64,000 nucleotides of DNA from Gemmatimonadota bacterium (GTDB taxonomy: Bacteria > Gemmatimonadota > Gemmatimonadetes > Gemmatimonadales > Gemmatimonadaceae): positions 1 to 64,000 of the forward strand of contig JAIOPJ010000026.1 of NCBI GenBank assembly GCA_021413975.1, given 5' to 3'. This document shows, in pieces, positions 34,322-43,574 of the stretch (within the stretch, counting starts at the first letter, position 1; the number at the start of each line of letters is the position of its first letter). The notes under the pieces were generated by a model. That model did not search any database, was not told the DNA's origin, and saw only the letters and a list, made by a program, of their open reading frames with translations. The position numbers and the translations under genes are program-made.

Positions 34322-35668
34322 ATGGCCAGCATCCTGATCATCGACGACGAGGTCGCGATCGCCACGGCGTTCGCCATGTTCTTCCGGCACGACGGCGCCC
34401 ATCAGGTCACCGAGGCGCACACGGGTGAGGAAGGCATCGACGCCTATCGCCGGTTGCGGCCCGATCTCGTTCTGCTCGACGTCCGGCTGCCCGACATGAC
34501 CGGATTCGACGTCCTCGATGCGATCCGCGACGACCATCCGGTGGTCATCATGGTCACCGCGTACGGGGACGTCCCGATGGCGGTCGACGCGCTGCATCGC
34601 GGCGCCGAGAACTTCCTCACCAAGCCCGTCGACCTGAGCCATCTCTCGGCCGCGGCGGAGCGTGGTCTCGAGAAGGCGCAGCTCCGCCGGCTCAGCCGCT
34701 GGCTCACGAGCAGGCGCGGCGACGGCCCGGGCGAGATCTTCGGCAGCTCGGCGGCGATGCGCGAACTGCAGGCCCAGGTGCAGTTGCTCGCGGCCAGCGA
34801 TCGCACGACCGCGCTCGTGCTCGGGGAGAGCGGTGCCGGCAAGGGACGCACGGCCGAGCTGATCCACGCGCAGAGCCCGAGAGCGGAGCGGCCGTTCGTC
34901 GAGGTCAACTGCGCGACGCTCCGCCCCGAGTCGCTCGACTCCGAACTCTTCGGCGTGGAGGGGAACGCGACCGGTTCCCGCCTGACGCTCGGTGCGTTCG
35001 AGGTCGCCGACGGCGGCACCCTCTTCCTCGACGAGATCGGCGACCTCGACCTCGCGCTCCAGCCCAAGCTCGTGCGGGTGCTCGAGGGGAAGGGGTTCCG
35101 CCGGGTGGGAGGGACGGAGGAGATCACGCCGAACGTGCGCGTGATCGCGGCGTCGTCCCGCGACCTGGGTGGCGAGGTCGCCGCCGGCCGGTTCCGCGAG
35201 GACCTGTACTACCGGCTCGCGGTCATGCCGATCCAGCTGCCGCCGCTGCGGGCACGGGCCCGCGAGGATCTCGTCGAACTCATCGCGGGCGTGCAGAACA
35301 CGCTCGCGGCGTCGCTGCCCGGCGCGCCGGGCGCGATCACGGACGAGGCGCTCGATGCGTTGCTGCGGTACGACTGGCCGGGGAACATCCGCGAGCTGCG
35401 CAACGTGCTCGAGCGGGCGATGCTCGTCGCCCGCGGCCTCGCCGCGCTCGACGTGACGCACCTGCCGCGCGAGGTCCAGGGCGCGACCGGTGGCTCGGTG
35501 ACGCATCACGAACCGCATTCGCTCGCCGATGTGGAGCGCGCGCACATCGATCGCACGCTCCGCGCGCACGCGCACAACCGCACCTACGCTGCGCGCGAAC
35601 TGGGCATATCGCGCGCGACGCTCATCAAGAAGATCCGCCAGTACGATCTGCCGGACAAGCCGCGGTGA
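34322..35668 (+). CDS. NtrC-like response regulator with degenerate GAFTGA loop
   Basis: A 448-residue regulator: receiver domain (phospho-acceptor D53 in LVLLDVRLPD, T in MVTAYGD, K in LTKPVD), AAA+ domain, and Fis-type helix-turn-helix at the C-terminus (TYAARELGISRATLIKKIRQ). The AAA+ core has Walker A GESGAGKG (168-175), Walker B GGTLFLDEIGDLD and the sensor block FREDLYYRL. The GAFTGA loop that contacts sigma-54 is replaced by GNATGS (214-219) followed by an unusual SRLTLGAFEVAD. The protein therefore may not activate sigma-54 promoters. It is the kinase's partner by adjacency. Confidence 0.92.
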   Translation: MASILIIDDEVAIATAFAMFFRHDGAHQVTEAHTGEEGIDAYRRLRPDLVLLDVRLPDMTGFDVLDAIRDDHPVVIMVTAYGDVPMAVDALHRGAENFLTKPVDLSHLSAAAERGLEKAQLRRLSRWLTSRRGDGPGEIFGSSAAMRELQAQVQLLAASDRTTALVLGESGAGKGRTAELIHAQSPRAERPFVEVNCATLRPESLDSELFGVEGNATGSRLTLGAFEVADGGTLFLDEIGDLDLALQPKLVRVLEGKGFRRVGGTEEITPNVRVIAASSRDLGGEVAAGRFREDLYYRLAVMPIQLPPLRARAREDLVELIAGVQNTLAASLPGAPGAITDEALDALLRYDWPGNIRELRNVLERAMLVARGLAALDVTHLPREVQGATGGSVTHHEPHSLADVERAHIDRTLRAHAHNRTYAARELGISRATLIKKIRQYDLPDKPR

Positions 35669-35704
35669 GTGTCTCGCCGCGCCATGCCGTCCCAGGGAGG
35701 AGTC

Positions 35705-35872
35705 ATGAGTGAACGTGATTCGATGGTCTGCCGGTCCTGTGGCAAGGAGGAGCGCGCGTCGGAGGGGTATCCCTGCGAGCGCTGCGGCACCTTCATCTGC
35801 CAGGTCTGTTCGATGCGCGGCGTGGTGCTCTGCGCCAAGTGCGTGGACGAGGTCGCCAAGGGCGCCCAGTGA
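35705..35872 (+). CDS. Small double zinc-ribbon protein
   Basis: A 55-residue protein with four CxxC knuckles: CRSC, CERC, CQVC and CAKC, enough for two structural zinc sites or one crossed (B-box/FYVE-like) pair. The ATG at 35705 has a strong GGGAGGAG ribosome site 5 nt upstream, which settles the start. It overlaps the next gene by 4 nt (GTGA), so the peptidase is translated with it. Such short ribbons often bind nucleic acid or protein; no specific function can be assigned. Confidence 0.8.
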   Translation: MSERDSMVCRSCGKEERASEGYPCERCGTFICQVCSMRGVVLCAKCVDEVAKGAQ

Positions 35873-36837
35873 CCTCGCTCGCGCGCTTCGGCCTCGCGGT
35901 CGGCCATGCCAGCGACATCCCCGGCGGCACCGGCTGCACGGTCGTCCGCGGCATCAGTGCGCCGCACCGTGCCGCGGTCGCGGTGATCGGGCGCGCGACC
36001 GGCTCGCGTGAACTCGCGCTGCTCGAGCCCGGGCATCTCGTCGAGCGCGTCGACGCGATCCTGCTCGCCGGCGGCTCGGCCTACGGCCTCGATGCGGCGG
36101 CCGGCGTGATGCGCTGGATGGAAGCGCACGGTCGCGGCTTCCCGGTCGGTGGCGGCGTGGTGCCGATCGTGCCCGCGGCGGTGCTCTTCGACCTCGGCCC
36201 CTGTGGTCGATTCGACGCGCGCCCCACCGCGGCGATGGCCGAGGCCGCCTGTGAGTCCGCGACCTCCGACGTGATCGCCGAGGGCGCGGTGGGCGCCGGG
36301 ACGGGCCTCACCGTGGGCAAGGTGCTGGGCAAGGACGGCGCCATGAAGGGCGGCTTCGGCCTCGCCGTGCGCGAGGCCGACGGCTGCGCCGCCGCGGCGC
36401 TGGTCGCGGTGAACGCCTTCGGCGACGTGCGCGACGCCGGCGGACGCATCATCGCGGGGGCGCGGACGCCCGACGGGACGTTCGCCGACACGATGCGGGT
36501 CCTCGCCGCCGGCGGCCCGGAGCGCACCTTCGGCGCGGCCGCCGCGCGGTCCACCGCCCCCAACACGACACTCGCCGTCGTCGCCGTCGACGCGGCCTTC
36601 TCGCGCGTGGAACTCCAGCAGATCGCGCGTGCGGCCGCCGCGGCCTATCACCGCCGCATCACGCCGGCAGGGTCGAGTTTCGACGGCGACATCGTCTTCG
36701 CGCTCTCGCCCATGGAAGGGCCCCGTGCGCCGCTCGTGCAGGCCGAGATGCTCGTGGTCGCCGCCCTCGAGGAAGCGATCGAGCGTGCGGTGCGTCTCGC
36801 CCGTGGCCGCGACGGCGTCCCGGGTCTGGCCGACTAG
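35869..36837 (+). CDS. P1/DmpA-family N-terminal nucleophile peptidase (S58)
   Basis: A 322-residue self-cleaving hydrolase of the DmpA/BapA/NylC family (L-aminopeptidase/D-esterase, beta-peptidyl or 6-aminohexanoate-oligomer hydrolases). The opening GLAVGHASDIPGGTGCTVV, the core AILLAGGSAYGLDAAAGVM, and the auto-cleavage site N232-T233 in APNTTLAVVAVDA are present; T233 would become the nucleophile of the small subunit. The stretch GTGLTVGKVLG is also typical. The GTG at 35869 overlaps the zinc-ribbon stop. No signal peptide is seen, so it acts in the cytoplasm. The natural substrate is unknown. Confidence 0.88.
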   Translation: MTSLARFGLAVGHASDIPGGTGCTVVRGISAPHRAAVAVIGRATGSRELALLEPGHLVERVDAILLAGGSAYGLDAAAGVMRWMEAHGRGFPVGGGVVPIVPAAVLFDLGPCGRFDARPTAAMAEAACESATSDVIAEGAVGAGTGLTVGKVLGKDGAMKGGFGLAVREADGCAAAALVAVNAFGDVRDAGGRIIAGARTPDGTFADTMRVLAAGGPERTFGAAAARSTAPNTTLAVVAVDAAFSRVELQQIARAAAAAYHRRITPAGSSFDGDIVFALSPMEGPRAPLVQAEMLVVAALEEAIERAVRLARGRDGVPGLAD

Positions 36838-36871
36838 CGCCCGAAGACCAGCGCCCGCCGTCCAGCGCCCG
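36836..36871. repeat. Three 14-nt tandem repeats between convergent genes
   Basis: AGCGCCCG recurs at 36836, 36850 and 36864, exactly 14 nt apart, with more variable 6-nt fillers. The array fills the whole space between the peptidase stop and the stop of the opposing gene. Confidence 0.75.
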
Positions 36872-37297
36872 CTAGGAGACCATCCCGCCCATCGCGGGAA
36901 GCGCCACCGCACCCGAGCGCACGTGCAACAACAGCTCGGCGCAGAGGTCGCCGTCGAGCACCACGCGCATGACGTGCGTCCCCGCCTCCTGGATCGGCAG
37001 GTCGATCGCGGCGATGACCGGCACGTCGAGTTCGGTCGCGCCGGGCGGTGGCGTTCCCACCTCGAGCTCACCCGAGGAGGACCAGATCTCGTCGCCGTTG
37101 GGACCGAACCAGCCGAACGCGAGCGTGTGCCGGCCGATGTCGTCGGGCAGGGCCTTGAGGCGGACGATCATCGTCGCGCGCGGGTGCACGGCGGGGACCG
37201 CGGCCACCTGCAGCGCGTCGAACACGCCGAGGATGTTGAGCTTGCCTTCCTGCGAGATGTTCGCGGCGTCGGCGAAGAGGGCGAATGAGACATGCAT
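36872..37297 (-). CDS. DUF6941-like conserved hypothetical protein
   Basis: A 141-residue protein that starts MHVSFALFADAANISQEGK and continues with a beta-sandwich-like pattern (LNILGVFDALQVAAVPAVHP, TMIVRLKALPDDIG, HTLAFGWFGPNGDEI). The text matches a conserved family that I recall as DUF6941, with no known function. A longer open frame upstream adds 19 basic residues and is unlikely. It stands alone, convergent with the peptidase and divergent from the DMT transporter with about 60 nt between starts. No signal peptide or catalytic motif is seen. Confidence 0.72.
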   Translation of the reverse strand: MHVSFALFADAANISQEGKLNILGVFDALQVAAVPAVHPRATMIVRLKALPDDIGRHTLAFGWFGPNGDEIWSSSGELEVGTPPPGATELDVPVIAAIDLPIQEAGTHVMRVVLDGDLCAELLLHVRSGAVALPAMGGMVS

Positions 37298-37356
37298 CGG
37301 GAGAACATAGCGTCTCCGGCGGTCCTTCGCCCTCCACCGGCTGTTAGTTTTCACAG

Positions 37357-38256
37357 GTGCCGACCGCCGAACATCCCCTCCCGCACCATCGCCGCATCTC
37401 GGTCATGACCGAGCTGAGCCTCGTGCTCATGTCGGTGATCTGGGGCGTGAACTTCTCGGTCGTGAAGTACGGGACGCAGGTGATGGAACCGCTCGCCTAC
37501 AATGCGCTGCGCATGACGCTCGGGTGCATCGTGCTGCTCTCCCTCGCGGCCTGGCGGCCGGGGTCGCGGGTGACGGCATCCGACCGCTGGCGCCTGATGC
37601 TGCTCGGCGTGCTGGGACACTGCATCTACCAGATCCTCTTCATCTCGGGGATCGCGCGCACGCGTGCGGGCACGGCCTCGCTGGTCGTGGCGGCCAGCCC
37701 GGCGGCGGTGGCGCTGGTGGCACGCGCGTTCGGCCACGACAAGCTCTCGCCTCGCGCCGCCGCGGGCCTCGGCCTCTCGATCGTCGGCGTCTTCCTCGTG
37801 CTCGGCGGCTCGGTGTCCGCCGACGGCTCGGGGCACCTGATCGGCGACCTGATGATCCTCGGTGCGGTGGTCTGCTGGGCGTTCTACACCAACTGGCTCG
37901 TCGCCCTCACGCAGCGGATCGACGCGGTGCAGGTCGCGGCCTGGACGCTCTTCGGCGGAGTCGTGCCGCTCACGCTGATCGCGACGCCGCAACTGCTGCG
38001 CGTCGACTGGCCGGCGATCACGCCACTGACGTGGGCCTCGGTCTTCTACTCGGGCGTCATGGCGATGGTCGTCGCCTACCTGCTCTGGTATCGCGGCGTG
38101 CACCGGATCGGCCCCACCCGCACGTCGATGTTCGGCAACCTGCAGCCGATCGTCGCCGTGGCGGTCGCCTGGATGGCGCTCGGCGAGGTCCCGTCGCTCT
38201 ATCAGGGTGCCGGCGCCGCCACGGTGCTCGGCGGCCTCTACCTCTCGCGCCGATGA
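37357..38256 (+). CDS. DMT-superfamily transporter (EamA)
   Basis: A 299-residue inner-membrane protein with ten predicted helices arranged as two EamA repeats. The first repeat opens LVLMSVIWGVNFSVVKYGTQ and the second LIGDLMILGAVVCWAFYTNW; both end in the usual GxxLxxG pattern (LGGLYLSRR at the end). The GTG at 37357 and the ATG at 37405 are both possible starts; neither has a clear ribosome site. Its stop overlaps the next start by 4 nt (ATGA). Family members export amino acids or metabolites; the substrate is unknown. Confidence 0.88.
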   Translation: MPTAEHPLPHHRRISVMTELSLVLMSVIWGVNFSVVKYGTQVMEPLAYNALRMTLGCIVLLSLAAWRPGSRVTASDRWRLMLLGVLGHCIYQILFISGIARTRAGTASLVVAASPAAVALVARAFGHDKLSPRAAAGLGLSIVGVFLVLGGSVSADGSGHLIGDLMILGAVVCWAFYTNWLVALTQRIDAVQVAAWTLFGGVVPLTLIATPQLLRVDWPAITPLTWASVFYSGVMAMVVAYLLWYRGVHRIGPTRTSMFGNLQPIVAVAVAWMALGEVPSLYQGAGAATVLGGLYLSRR

Positions 38257-38948
38257 AGCAGGTCGTCCTCTTCGACATCGACGGCACGCTGTTGCTCAGC
38301 CATGGCTCGGGCCGCGTCGCGATGGAGGCCGCGCTGATCGAGACCTTCGGCACACCCGGTCCCGGCACCTACCGCTACGACGGCAAGACCGACAAGCTGA
38401 TCGTGCGCGAGACGATGCGCGCCGAAGGGTTCACCGACGAGGTGATCGACGAGCGCATGTCGCTCGTGCTCGAGCGCTACCTCGCCGGGCTGCATGTCGC
38501 GCTCGCCGATGCCGACCGCAGGGCGTACGCGCTCCCGGGCATCCATGAGATCGTCCGCGAGGTCGAGGCGGCCGACGATCTCGTGCTGGGGCTGCTCACC
38601 GGCAATGTCGTGACCGGAGCGCGCGCGAAGCTGCGCGCGGTGGAGCTCGAGTTCGACCGCTTCGTCGTCGGCGCCTTCGGGTCGGACCATGAGGATCGCC
38701 CGCAACTCCCGCCGATCGCGCGCGACCGGGCGAGTGCCCTGCTGGGGTACGAGGTGCCGGGGGACCGGCTCGTGATCATCGGTGACACACCCGCCGACGT
38801 CCACTGCGGCCGCGGGGTGGGCGCGCGCGCGATCGCCGTCGCCACCGGTGGCTACACGGTCGCGCAGCTCGCCGAGCATGACCCGGCGGCGACCTTCGCC
38901 GACCTCACCGACACGGCGCGCGTGCTCGAGGCGATCCGCCATGCGTGA
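38253..38948 (+). CDS. HAD-superfamily phosphatase
   Basis: A 231-residue hydrolase with the full HAD set: VLFDIDGTLL (D8 and D10), GLLTGNV for motif II, and RLVIIGDTPADVHCG for motif IV. A helical cap lies at about residues 20-90. It resembles the Gph-like 'haloacid dehalogenase' proteins that remove phosphate from small metabolites. It overlaps the DMT gene by 4 nt and the CYTH gene by 8 nt, so it is part of a tightly packed five-gene run ending at acpS. Unlike the HAD at 16693, its catalytic residues are intact. Confidence 0.9.
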   Translation: MKQVVLFDIDGTLLLSHGSGRVAMEAALIETFGTPGPGTYRYDGKTDKLIVRETMRAEGFTDEVIDERMSLVLERYLAGLHVALADADRRAYALPGIHEIVREVEAADDLVLGLLTGNVVTGARAKLRAVELEFDRFVVGAFGSDHEDRPQLPPIARDRASALLGYEVPGDRLVIIGDTPADVHCGRGVGARAIAVATGGYTVAQLAEHDPAATFADLTDTARVLEAIRHA

Positions 38949-39531
38949 GGTCGAGCTCAAGGGCCTCGTGCCCGACCTCGCCGCGACCCGCGCCGCGCTG
39001 CGCGCCGGGGGTGCCCAGCTCGTCTACCGGGGCCGGCTCGAGGACAAGCGCTACGACTCGCCCGAACGCGCGCTCGCGCTCCGCGACCACGTGCTCCGGC
39101 TCCGCGTCTACCGCGACACGGCGGTGCGCGCGATGCTCGACTGGAAGGGTCCGACGACCTATCAGGACGGCTACAAGGTCCGTGAGGAGCACTCGGTCAG
39201 TCTCGGCGATCCCGACGACCTCGCGGTCATGCTCGACCGGCTCGGCTACGTCATCACGCGCGAGATCGACCGCGAGATCGAGCAGTACACGGTGGCGGGC
39301 GCGACGGTGCGCTTGGAGCAGTACCCCCGCATGGACGTGCTCGCCGAGGTCGAGGGCGAACCGGAGGCGATCGAGCGCGCCATCGCGCTGCTCGGCCTGC
39401 CGCGCGCATCGTTCACCACGGAGCGCCTGCCGGACTTCGTGCGCCACTTCGAGGACCGTACCGGCCAGCGCGCCGCGATCTGCGACCGCGAGCTCACGGG
39501 GGATTACCGCTACTCCGCGACCGATGCCTGA
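38941..39531 (+). CDS. CYTH-domain protein (class IV adenylate cyclase/thiamine-triphosphatase-like)
   Basis: A 196-residue CYTH-fold protein. The defining ExExK motif is at the very start (MREVELKGLV; E3, E5, K7). Later acidic and basic strands of the tunnel can be seen in LRLRVYRD, MLDWKGPTTYQDGYKVREE, and VLAEVEGEP. The fold binds triphosphates with two metals, and members are CyaB-type adenylate cyclases, thiamine triphosphatases or inorganic triphosphatases. The family assignment is firm; the activity is not. It overlaps the HAD gene by 8 nt and the next gene by 8 nt. Confidence 0.88.
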   Translation: MREVELKGLVPDLAATRAALRAGGAQLVYRGRLEDKRYDSPERALALRDHVLRLRVYRDTAVRAMLDWKGPTTYQDGYKVREEHSVSLGDPDDLAVMLDRLGYVITREIDREIEQYTVAGATVRLEQYPRMDVLAEVEGEPEAIERAIALLGLPRASFTTERLPDFVRHFEDRTGQRAAICDRELTGDYRYSATDA

Positions 39532-40021
39532 GTTCACGCTCCCAGAGTTCACGCGCTCGTTGCGCGCGCTCGCCGTGCCGTCGGCCCCGGGCTCGGATCA
39601 TGACCGCGTCTTCAAGCCGTTGATCCAGGCGCGGACCGCCGCGCACAAGGTGCACGCGGTCGAGGCGCAGGTCGCGGCCTTCGACGCCGCACGTCTCGAG
39701 CGCGAGTGGCGGGAGGCGATCGCCGCCTTCGCCGCGGCGCGCCATGCACGATCGGCACCGGACCGTCGCGCCCTCGAAGCCGAACTCGACGCGCTCGCCG
39801 CGCCGCTCTGGTCGGCACTGCAGGCGTTGCAACAGTCCGCCGCGGCCACGCGGACCGTCGCCGCCGCCGAGCGGAAGGCGGCGTGGGAACGCTGGGTGGT
39901 CGCCGTGCAGCGGGTATTCGACACCGCCGACGATTGGTGGCGCGCGGCGCTCCCGGTGCTCGGTGACTCGCGCGGACGCAGCGGCGCCCTCTGGCGTCGC
40001 GTCCTCAGGCGGCCCGGATGA
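39524..40021 (+). CDS. Hypothetical helical protein in the CYTH-acpS operon
   Basis: A 165-residue protein rich in alanine, arginine and tryptophan with long heptad-like helices (EAQVAAFDAARLEREWREAI; AAERKAAWERWVVAVQRVFD). There is no signal peptide, membrane segment or known motif. It is judged real because it overlaps the CYTH gene by 8 nt and acpS by 4 nt (ATGA), leaving no gap in the reading chain. It could be a small coiled-coil partner of a neighbour. I do not recognise the family. Confidence 0.7.
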   Translation: MPEFTLPEFTRSLRALAVPSAPGSDHDRVFKPLIQARTAAHKVHAVEAQVAAFDAARLEREWREAIAAFAAARHARSAPDRRALEAELDALAAPLWSALQALQQSAAATRTVAAAERKAAWERWVVAVQRVFDTADDWWRAALPVLGDSRGRSGALWRRVLRRPG

Positions 40022-40398
40022 TCCTCGGCATCGGCTTCGACCTGGTCTCGATCGCGCGCGTGGAGGCGATGCTCGCGCGCAAGGAGCAGCGCGCGCTCGA
40101 CCGGCTCTTCACCGCCCATGAGCAGGCGTACGCACTCGCGCGGGCTCGGCCGGCGATGCACCTCTCGGCGCGCCTCGCCGCCAAGGAGGCGTCATTCAAG
40201 GCGCTCACCGGCAGCGACGAAGCGAAGTCGATCGGCTGGAAGGAGGCGGAGGTGCGGCGCGGCGCCGAGGGACCGCCCGTCCTTCACTTCACCGGTCGGG
40301 CCGCGGCGCGGGCCGCCGAACTCGGCGTCGTGCGCGTGCATCTCACGCTCTCGCACACGGACGACACCGCGGGCGCGGTGGTCATCCTCGAGTCGTAG
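40018..40398 (+). CDS. acpS: Holo-[acyl-carrier-protein] synthase
   Basis: A 126-residue phosphopantetheinyl transferase that moves 4'-phosphopantetheine from CoA to acyl carrier protein. Family motifs are complete: ILGIGFDLVSIARVE (magnesium-binding aspartate), LSARLAAKEASFKAL (glutamate and lysine), and VHLTLSHTDDTAGA. Length is standard. It overlaps the hypothetical gene upstream by 4 nt and, at its 3' end, the convergent lgt gene by 17 nt. Confidence 0.96.
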   Translation: MILGIGFDLVSIARVEAMLARKEQRALDRLFTAHEQAYALARARPAMHLSARLAAKEASFKALTGSDEAKSIGWKEAEVRRGAEGPPVLHFTGRAAARAAELGVVRVHLTLSHTDDTAGAVVILES

Positions 40399-41223
40399 TC
40401 GCCGCGAGGATCCCGGGCTGGCCCGCCGACGGACGCGAGCGCATCTGCATCCAGACCGCACCGGCCACCACGAACGCGAGCGCGATCATCTGCGCCATGG
40501 TGAACGTGCCGAAGAACCGGTCGTCCTTGGCGCGGAAGAACTCGACGATGAAGCGCTCGGTGCCCTGCAGCACGCAGTACGCGCCGAAGAGCCATCCCAT
40601 CGCGTGCTTGTGGTCGCGCATCCGCCAGAGGATGAAGAACATGGCGAGGCCCATCGCGACCTCGTAGAGCTGCGTCGGGTGCACGGCGAGCACCATGTTC
40701 GACGGCATGTCGGCGTAGCCCTTCAGGCCGAACTGCTGCGTGAGGTTCGCGACCGTGCTCGCCGGCGCACCCTCGGGGAAGGCCACGGCGAGCGCGCCGT
40801 TCCAGGGCGTGCCGTAGTCGTCACCCACCGCCCAGCAACCGCTGCGTCCCACCGAGTAGGCGGCCGCCAGCCCGGGGGCGCAGGCGTCGGAGATCTTCGC
40901 GAAGCTGTCCTTCTTGACGAGCACCACGATCACGCTGCCGAGGATGCCGCCCATGAGGCCGCCCCAGAAGACGAACCCCGCGCGGCTGAAGATCGCCGAG
41001 ATGTCGCCCACGAGCACCGCGTAGTAGAGCTTCGCGCCCAGCAGGCCGCCGATCACCGCCGCCACCGTGATGTCGCCCATGATCTCCGAGCCCCAGCCGC
41101 GGCGGTCGAGCTCCTCGGTGGCGACCATCTGGCCGATCACGAAGGCGAGGAGCATGGCGAGACCGAAGCCGGTGAGCTCGAGCGGGACGATGTCGTAGGA
41201 GAAGGGATGGTGGGTGGTCGGAT

Positions 41224-41227
<4 letters not shown>
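40382..41227 (-). CDS. lgt: Prolipoprotein diacylglyceryl transferase family protein, variant active site
   Basis: A 281-residue inner-membrane protein with about seven helices. The Lgt framework is clear: VFWGGLMGGILGS, GRSGCWAVGDDYG, HPTQLYE and GTERFIVEFFR. Lgt attaches the diacylglyceryl group to lipoprotein cysteines. Compared with the E. coli enzyme, the HGG histidine is a tryptophan, the GRLGN asparagine a cysteine, and the E in NGELWG an aspartate, while the arginines of GRxG and ERF remain. I believe a GDDYG-type clade of Lgt-like proteins exists, so this is a variant, not a broken gene. It overlaps tsaD by 4 nt. Confidence 0.85.
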
Positions 41228-42273
<1,046 letters not shown>

Positions 42274-42315
42274 GGTGGGGTGGCCCGGCGCGGGAACGCG
42301 TCAGGCCGCTCGGCG

Positions 42316-42906
42316 TCAGGGCCGCGGTTCCGCGAGCAGTCGCTCGAGGAAGGCGACGTTCGCATCGCTCGACCAATCCTCGGCGCCGATGATCCGCCGC
42401 CGGATCAGGCCGTCGCGTCCCACGATGAAGGTCTCGGGAACGCCGGTGGTCTGGTAGATCTCCCGGATCCTGCCCGGCGCGTCGTAGAGGAGCTCGAACG
42501 TCAGTCCCAGCTCATCCGCGAACGCCTGGATGCGCGGCTCCATGCCGGGATCGTCGATGCTCACCGCGACGATCCTGAGTCCCTTGGGCCCGAGCCGCTT
42601 CTCGAGCCGTTCCATGGAGGGCATCTCCACCCGGCACGGTTTGCACCAGGTCGCCCAGATGTTGAGGAGCACGACCTCGCCGGCGTAGTCGTCGATGCCC
42701 TTCGCGACCGCGGCAGCCGCGCCCGCCGACGGGGGGACCGTCGGCGACGGAACGGCGGGCAATGTCATCGCCGAGAAGTCAGGCGCCTCGCCGCCGATCC
42801 TGATCGGGAAGAGCTCGTCGCCGAGCTGCGTGGCGGCGAACCAGAGGCCGCTGCCGAGCAGCGCCACCACTCCACCGATCACCAGCCACTGGTTGCGATT
42901 GGTCAC
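42316..42906 (-). CDS. TlpA-like membrane-anchored thiol-disulfide reductase
   Basis: A 196-residue thioredoxin-fold protein facing the periplasm. An N-terminal helix (WLVIGGVVALLGSGLWFAAT) anchors it. The redox site is WATWCKPC, and the cis-proline loop is TGVPETFIVG. A proline/alanine-rich linker (about residues 50-70) separates anchor and domain. TlpA/ResA-type proteins keep cytochrome c or other envelope cysteines reduced. The GTG start overlaps the rpe stop by 4 nt. The longer open frame upstream reads through rpe and is not real. Confidence 0.9.
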   Translation of the reverse strand: MTNRNQWLVIGGVVALLGSGLWFAATQLGDELFPIRIGGEAPDFSAMTLPAVPSPTVPPSAGAAAAVAKGIDDYAGEVVLLNIWATWCKPCRVEMPSMERLEKRLGPKGLRIVAVSIDDPGMEPRIQAFADELGLTFELLYDAPGRIREIYQTTGVPETFIVGRDGLIRRRIIGAEDWSSDANVAFLERLLAEPRP

Positions 42907-43574
42907 GCCTGTTCCGCGCAGAGCGCGCGCAGGGCGCGGATCTCGGCCTTGGGGTCCTTGGCCGAGAAGACCGCGTTGCCGGCCACGAACGTATCGGCGC
43001 CGGCGCGCCAGCAGGCGGCGATCGTCTCGCGTGCGATCCCGCCGTCGACCTCGAGCACGGCGCGGCTCCGAGTGTCGTCGAGGATCGCGCGGGCGCGCGT
43101 GACCTTCTGGACCGAGGCGGGGATGAACTTCTGCCCGCCGAAGCCGGGATTCACGCTCATGATGAGCAGCAGGTCGAGATCGGCCGCGACCTCGCGCACC
43201 GTCTCGAGCGACGTCGCCGGGTTGAGCGTCGCCCCCGCCATCGCCCCGAGCTCCTTGATCCGCATGACCTGACGGTGCAGGTGCGGCGAGGCCTCCACAT
43301 GGATCGTGATCGTCGCCGCACCGGCCTTCACGAACGAGTCGAAGTACTTCTCGGGCTCCACGACCATGAGGTGACAGTCGAGCGGCAGCCTGGTCAGCTT
43401 GCGGCAGGTCTCGATCACCTTCACGCCGAAGGTGATGTTGGGCACGAAGACGCCGTCCATCACGTCCACGTGCAGCCAGTCGGCGCCGCCCTCCTCGAGC
43501 ATCGCGAGGTCCTCGGCCAGCTTGCCGAAGTCGACCGAGAGGAGCGACGGAGCGATCCGGACCGTGCGCGACAT
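42903..43574 (-). CDS. rpe: Ribulose-phosphate 3-epimerase
   Basis: A 223-residue TIM-barrel enzyme interconverting ribulose-5-phosphate and xylulose-5-phosphate. Family blocks: IAPSLLSVDFGKL, WLHVDVMDGVFVPN, DCHLMVVEPEKY, IMSVNPGFGGQKFIP and LEVDGGI, covering the metal-binding histidines and both catalytic aspartates. The start at 43574 overlaps the rsmB stop by 1 nt (TGATG); an extended N-terminus upstream is not supported. It is placed between rRNA methylation and redox genes in the same run. Confidence 0.96.
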   Translation of the reverse strand: MSRTVRIAPSLLSVDFGKLAEDLAMLEEGGADWLHVDVMDGVFVPNITFGVKVIETCRKLTRLPLDCHLMVVEPEKYFDSFVKAGAATITIHVEASPHLHRQVMRIKELGAMAGATLNPATSLETVREVAADLDLLLIMSVNPGFGGQKFIPASVQKVTRARAILDDTRSRAVLEVDGGIARETIAACWRAGADTFVAGNAVFSAKDPKAEIRALRALCAEQA

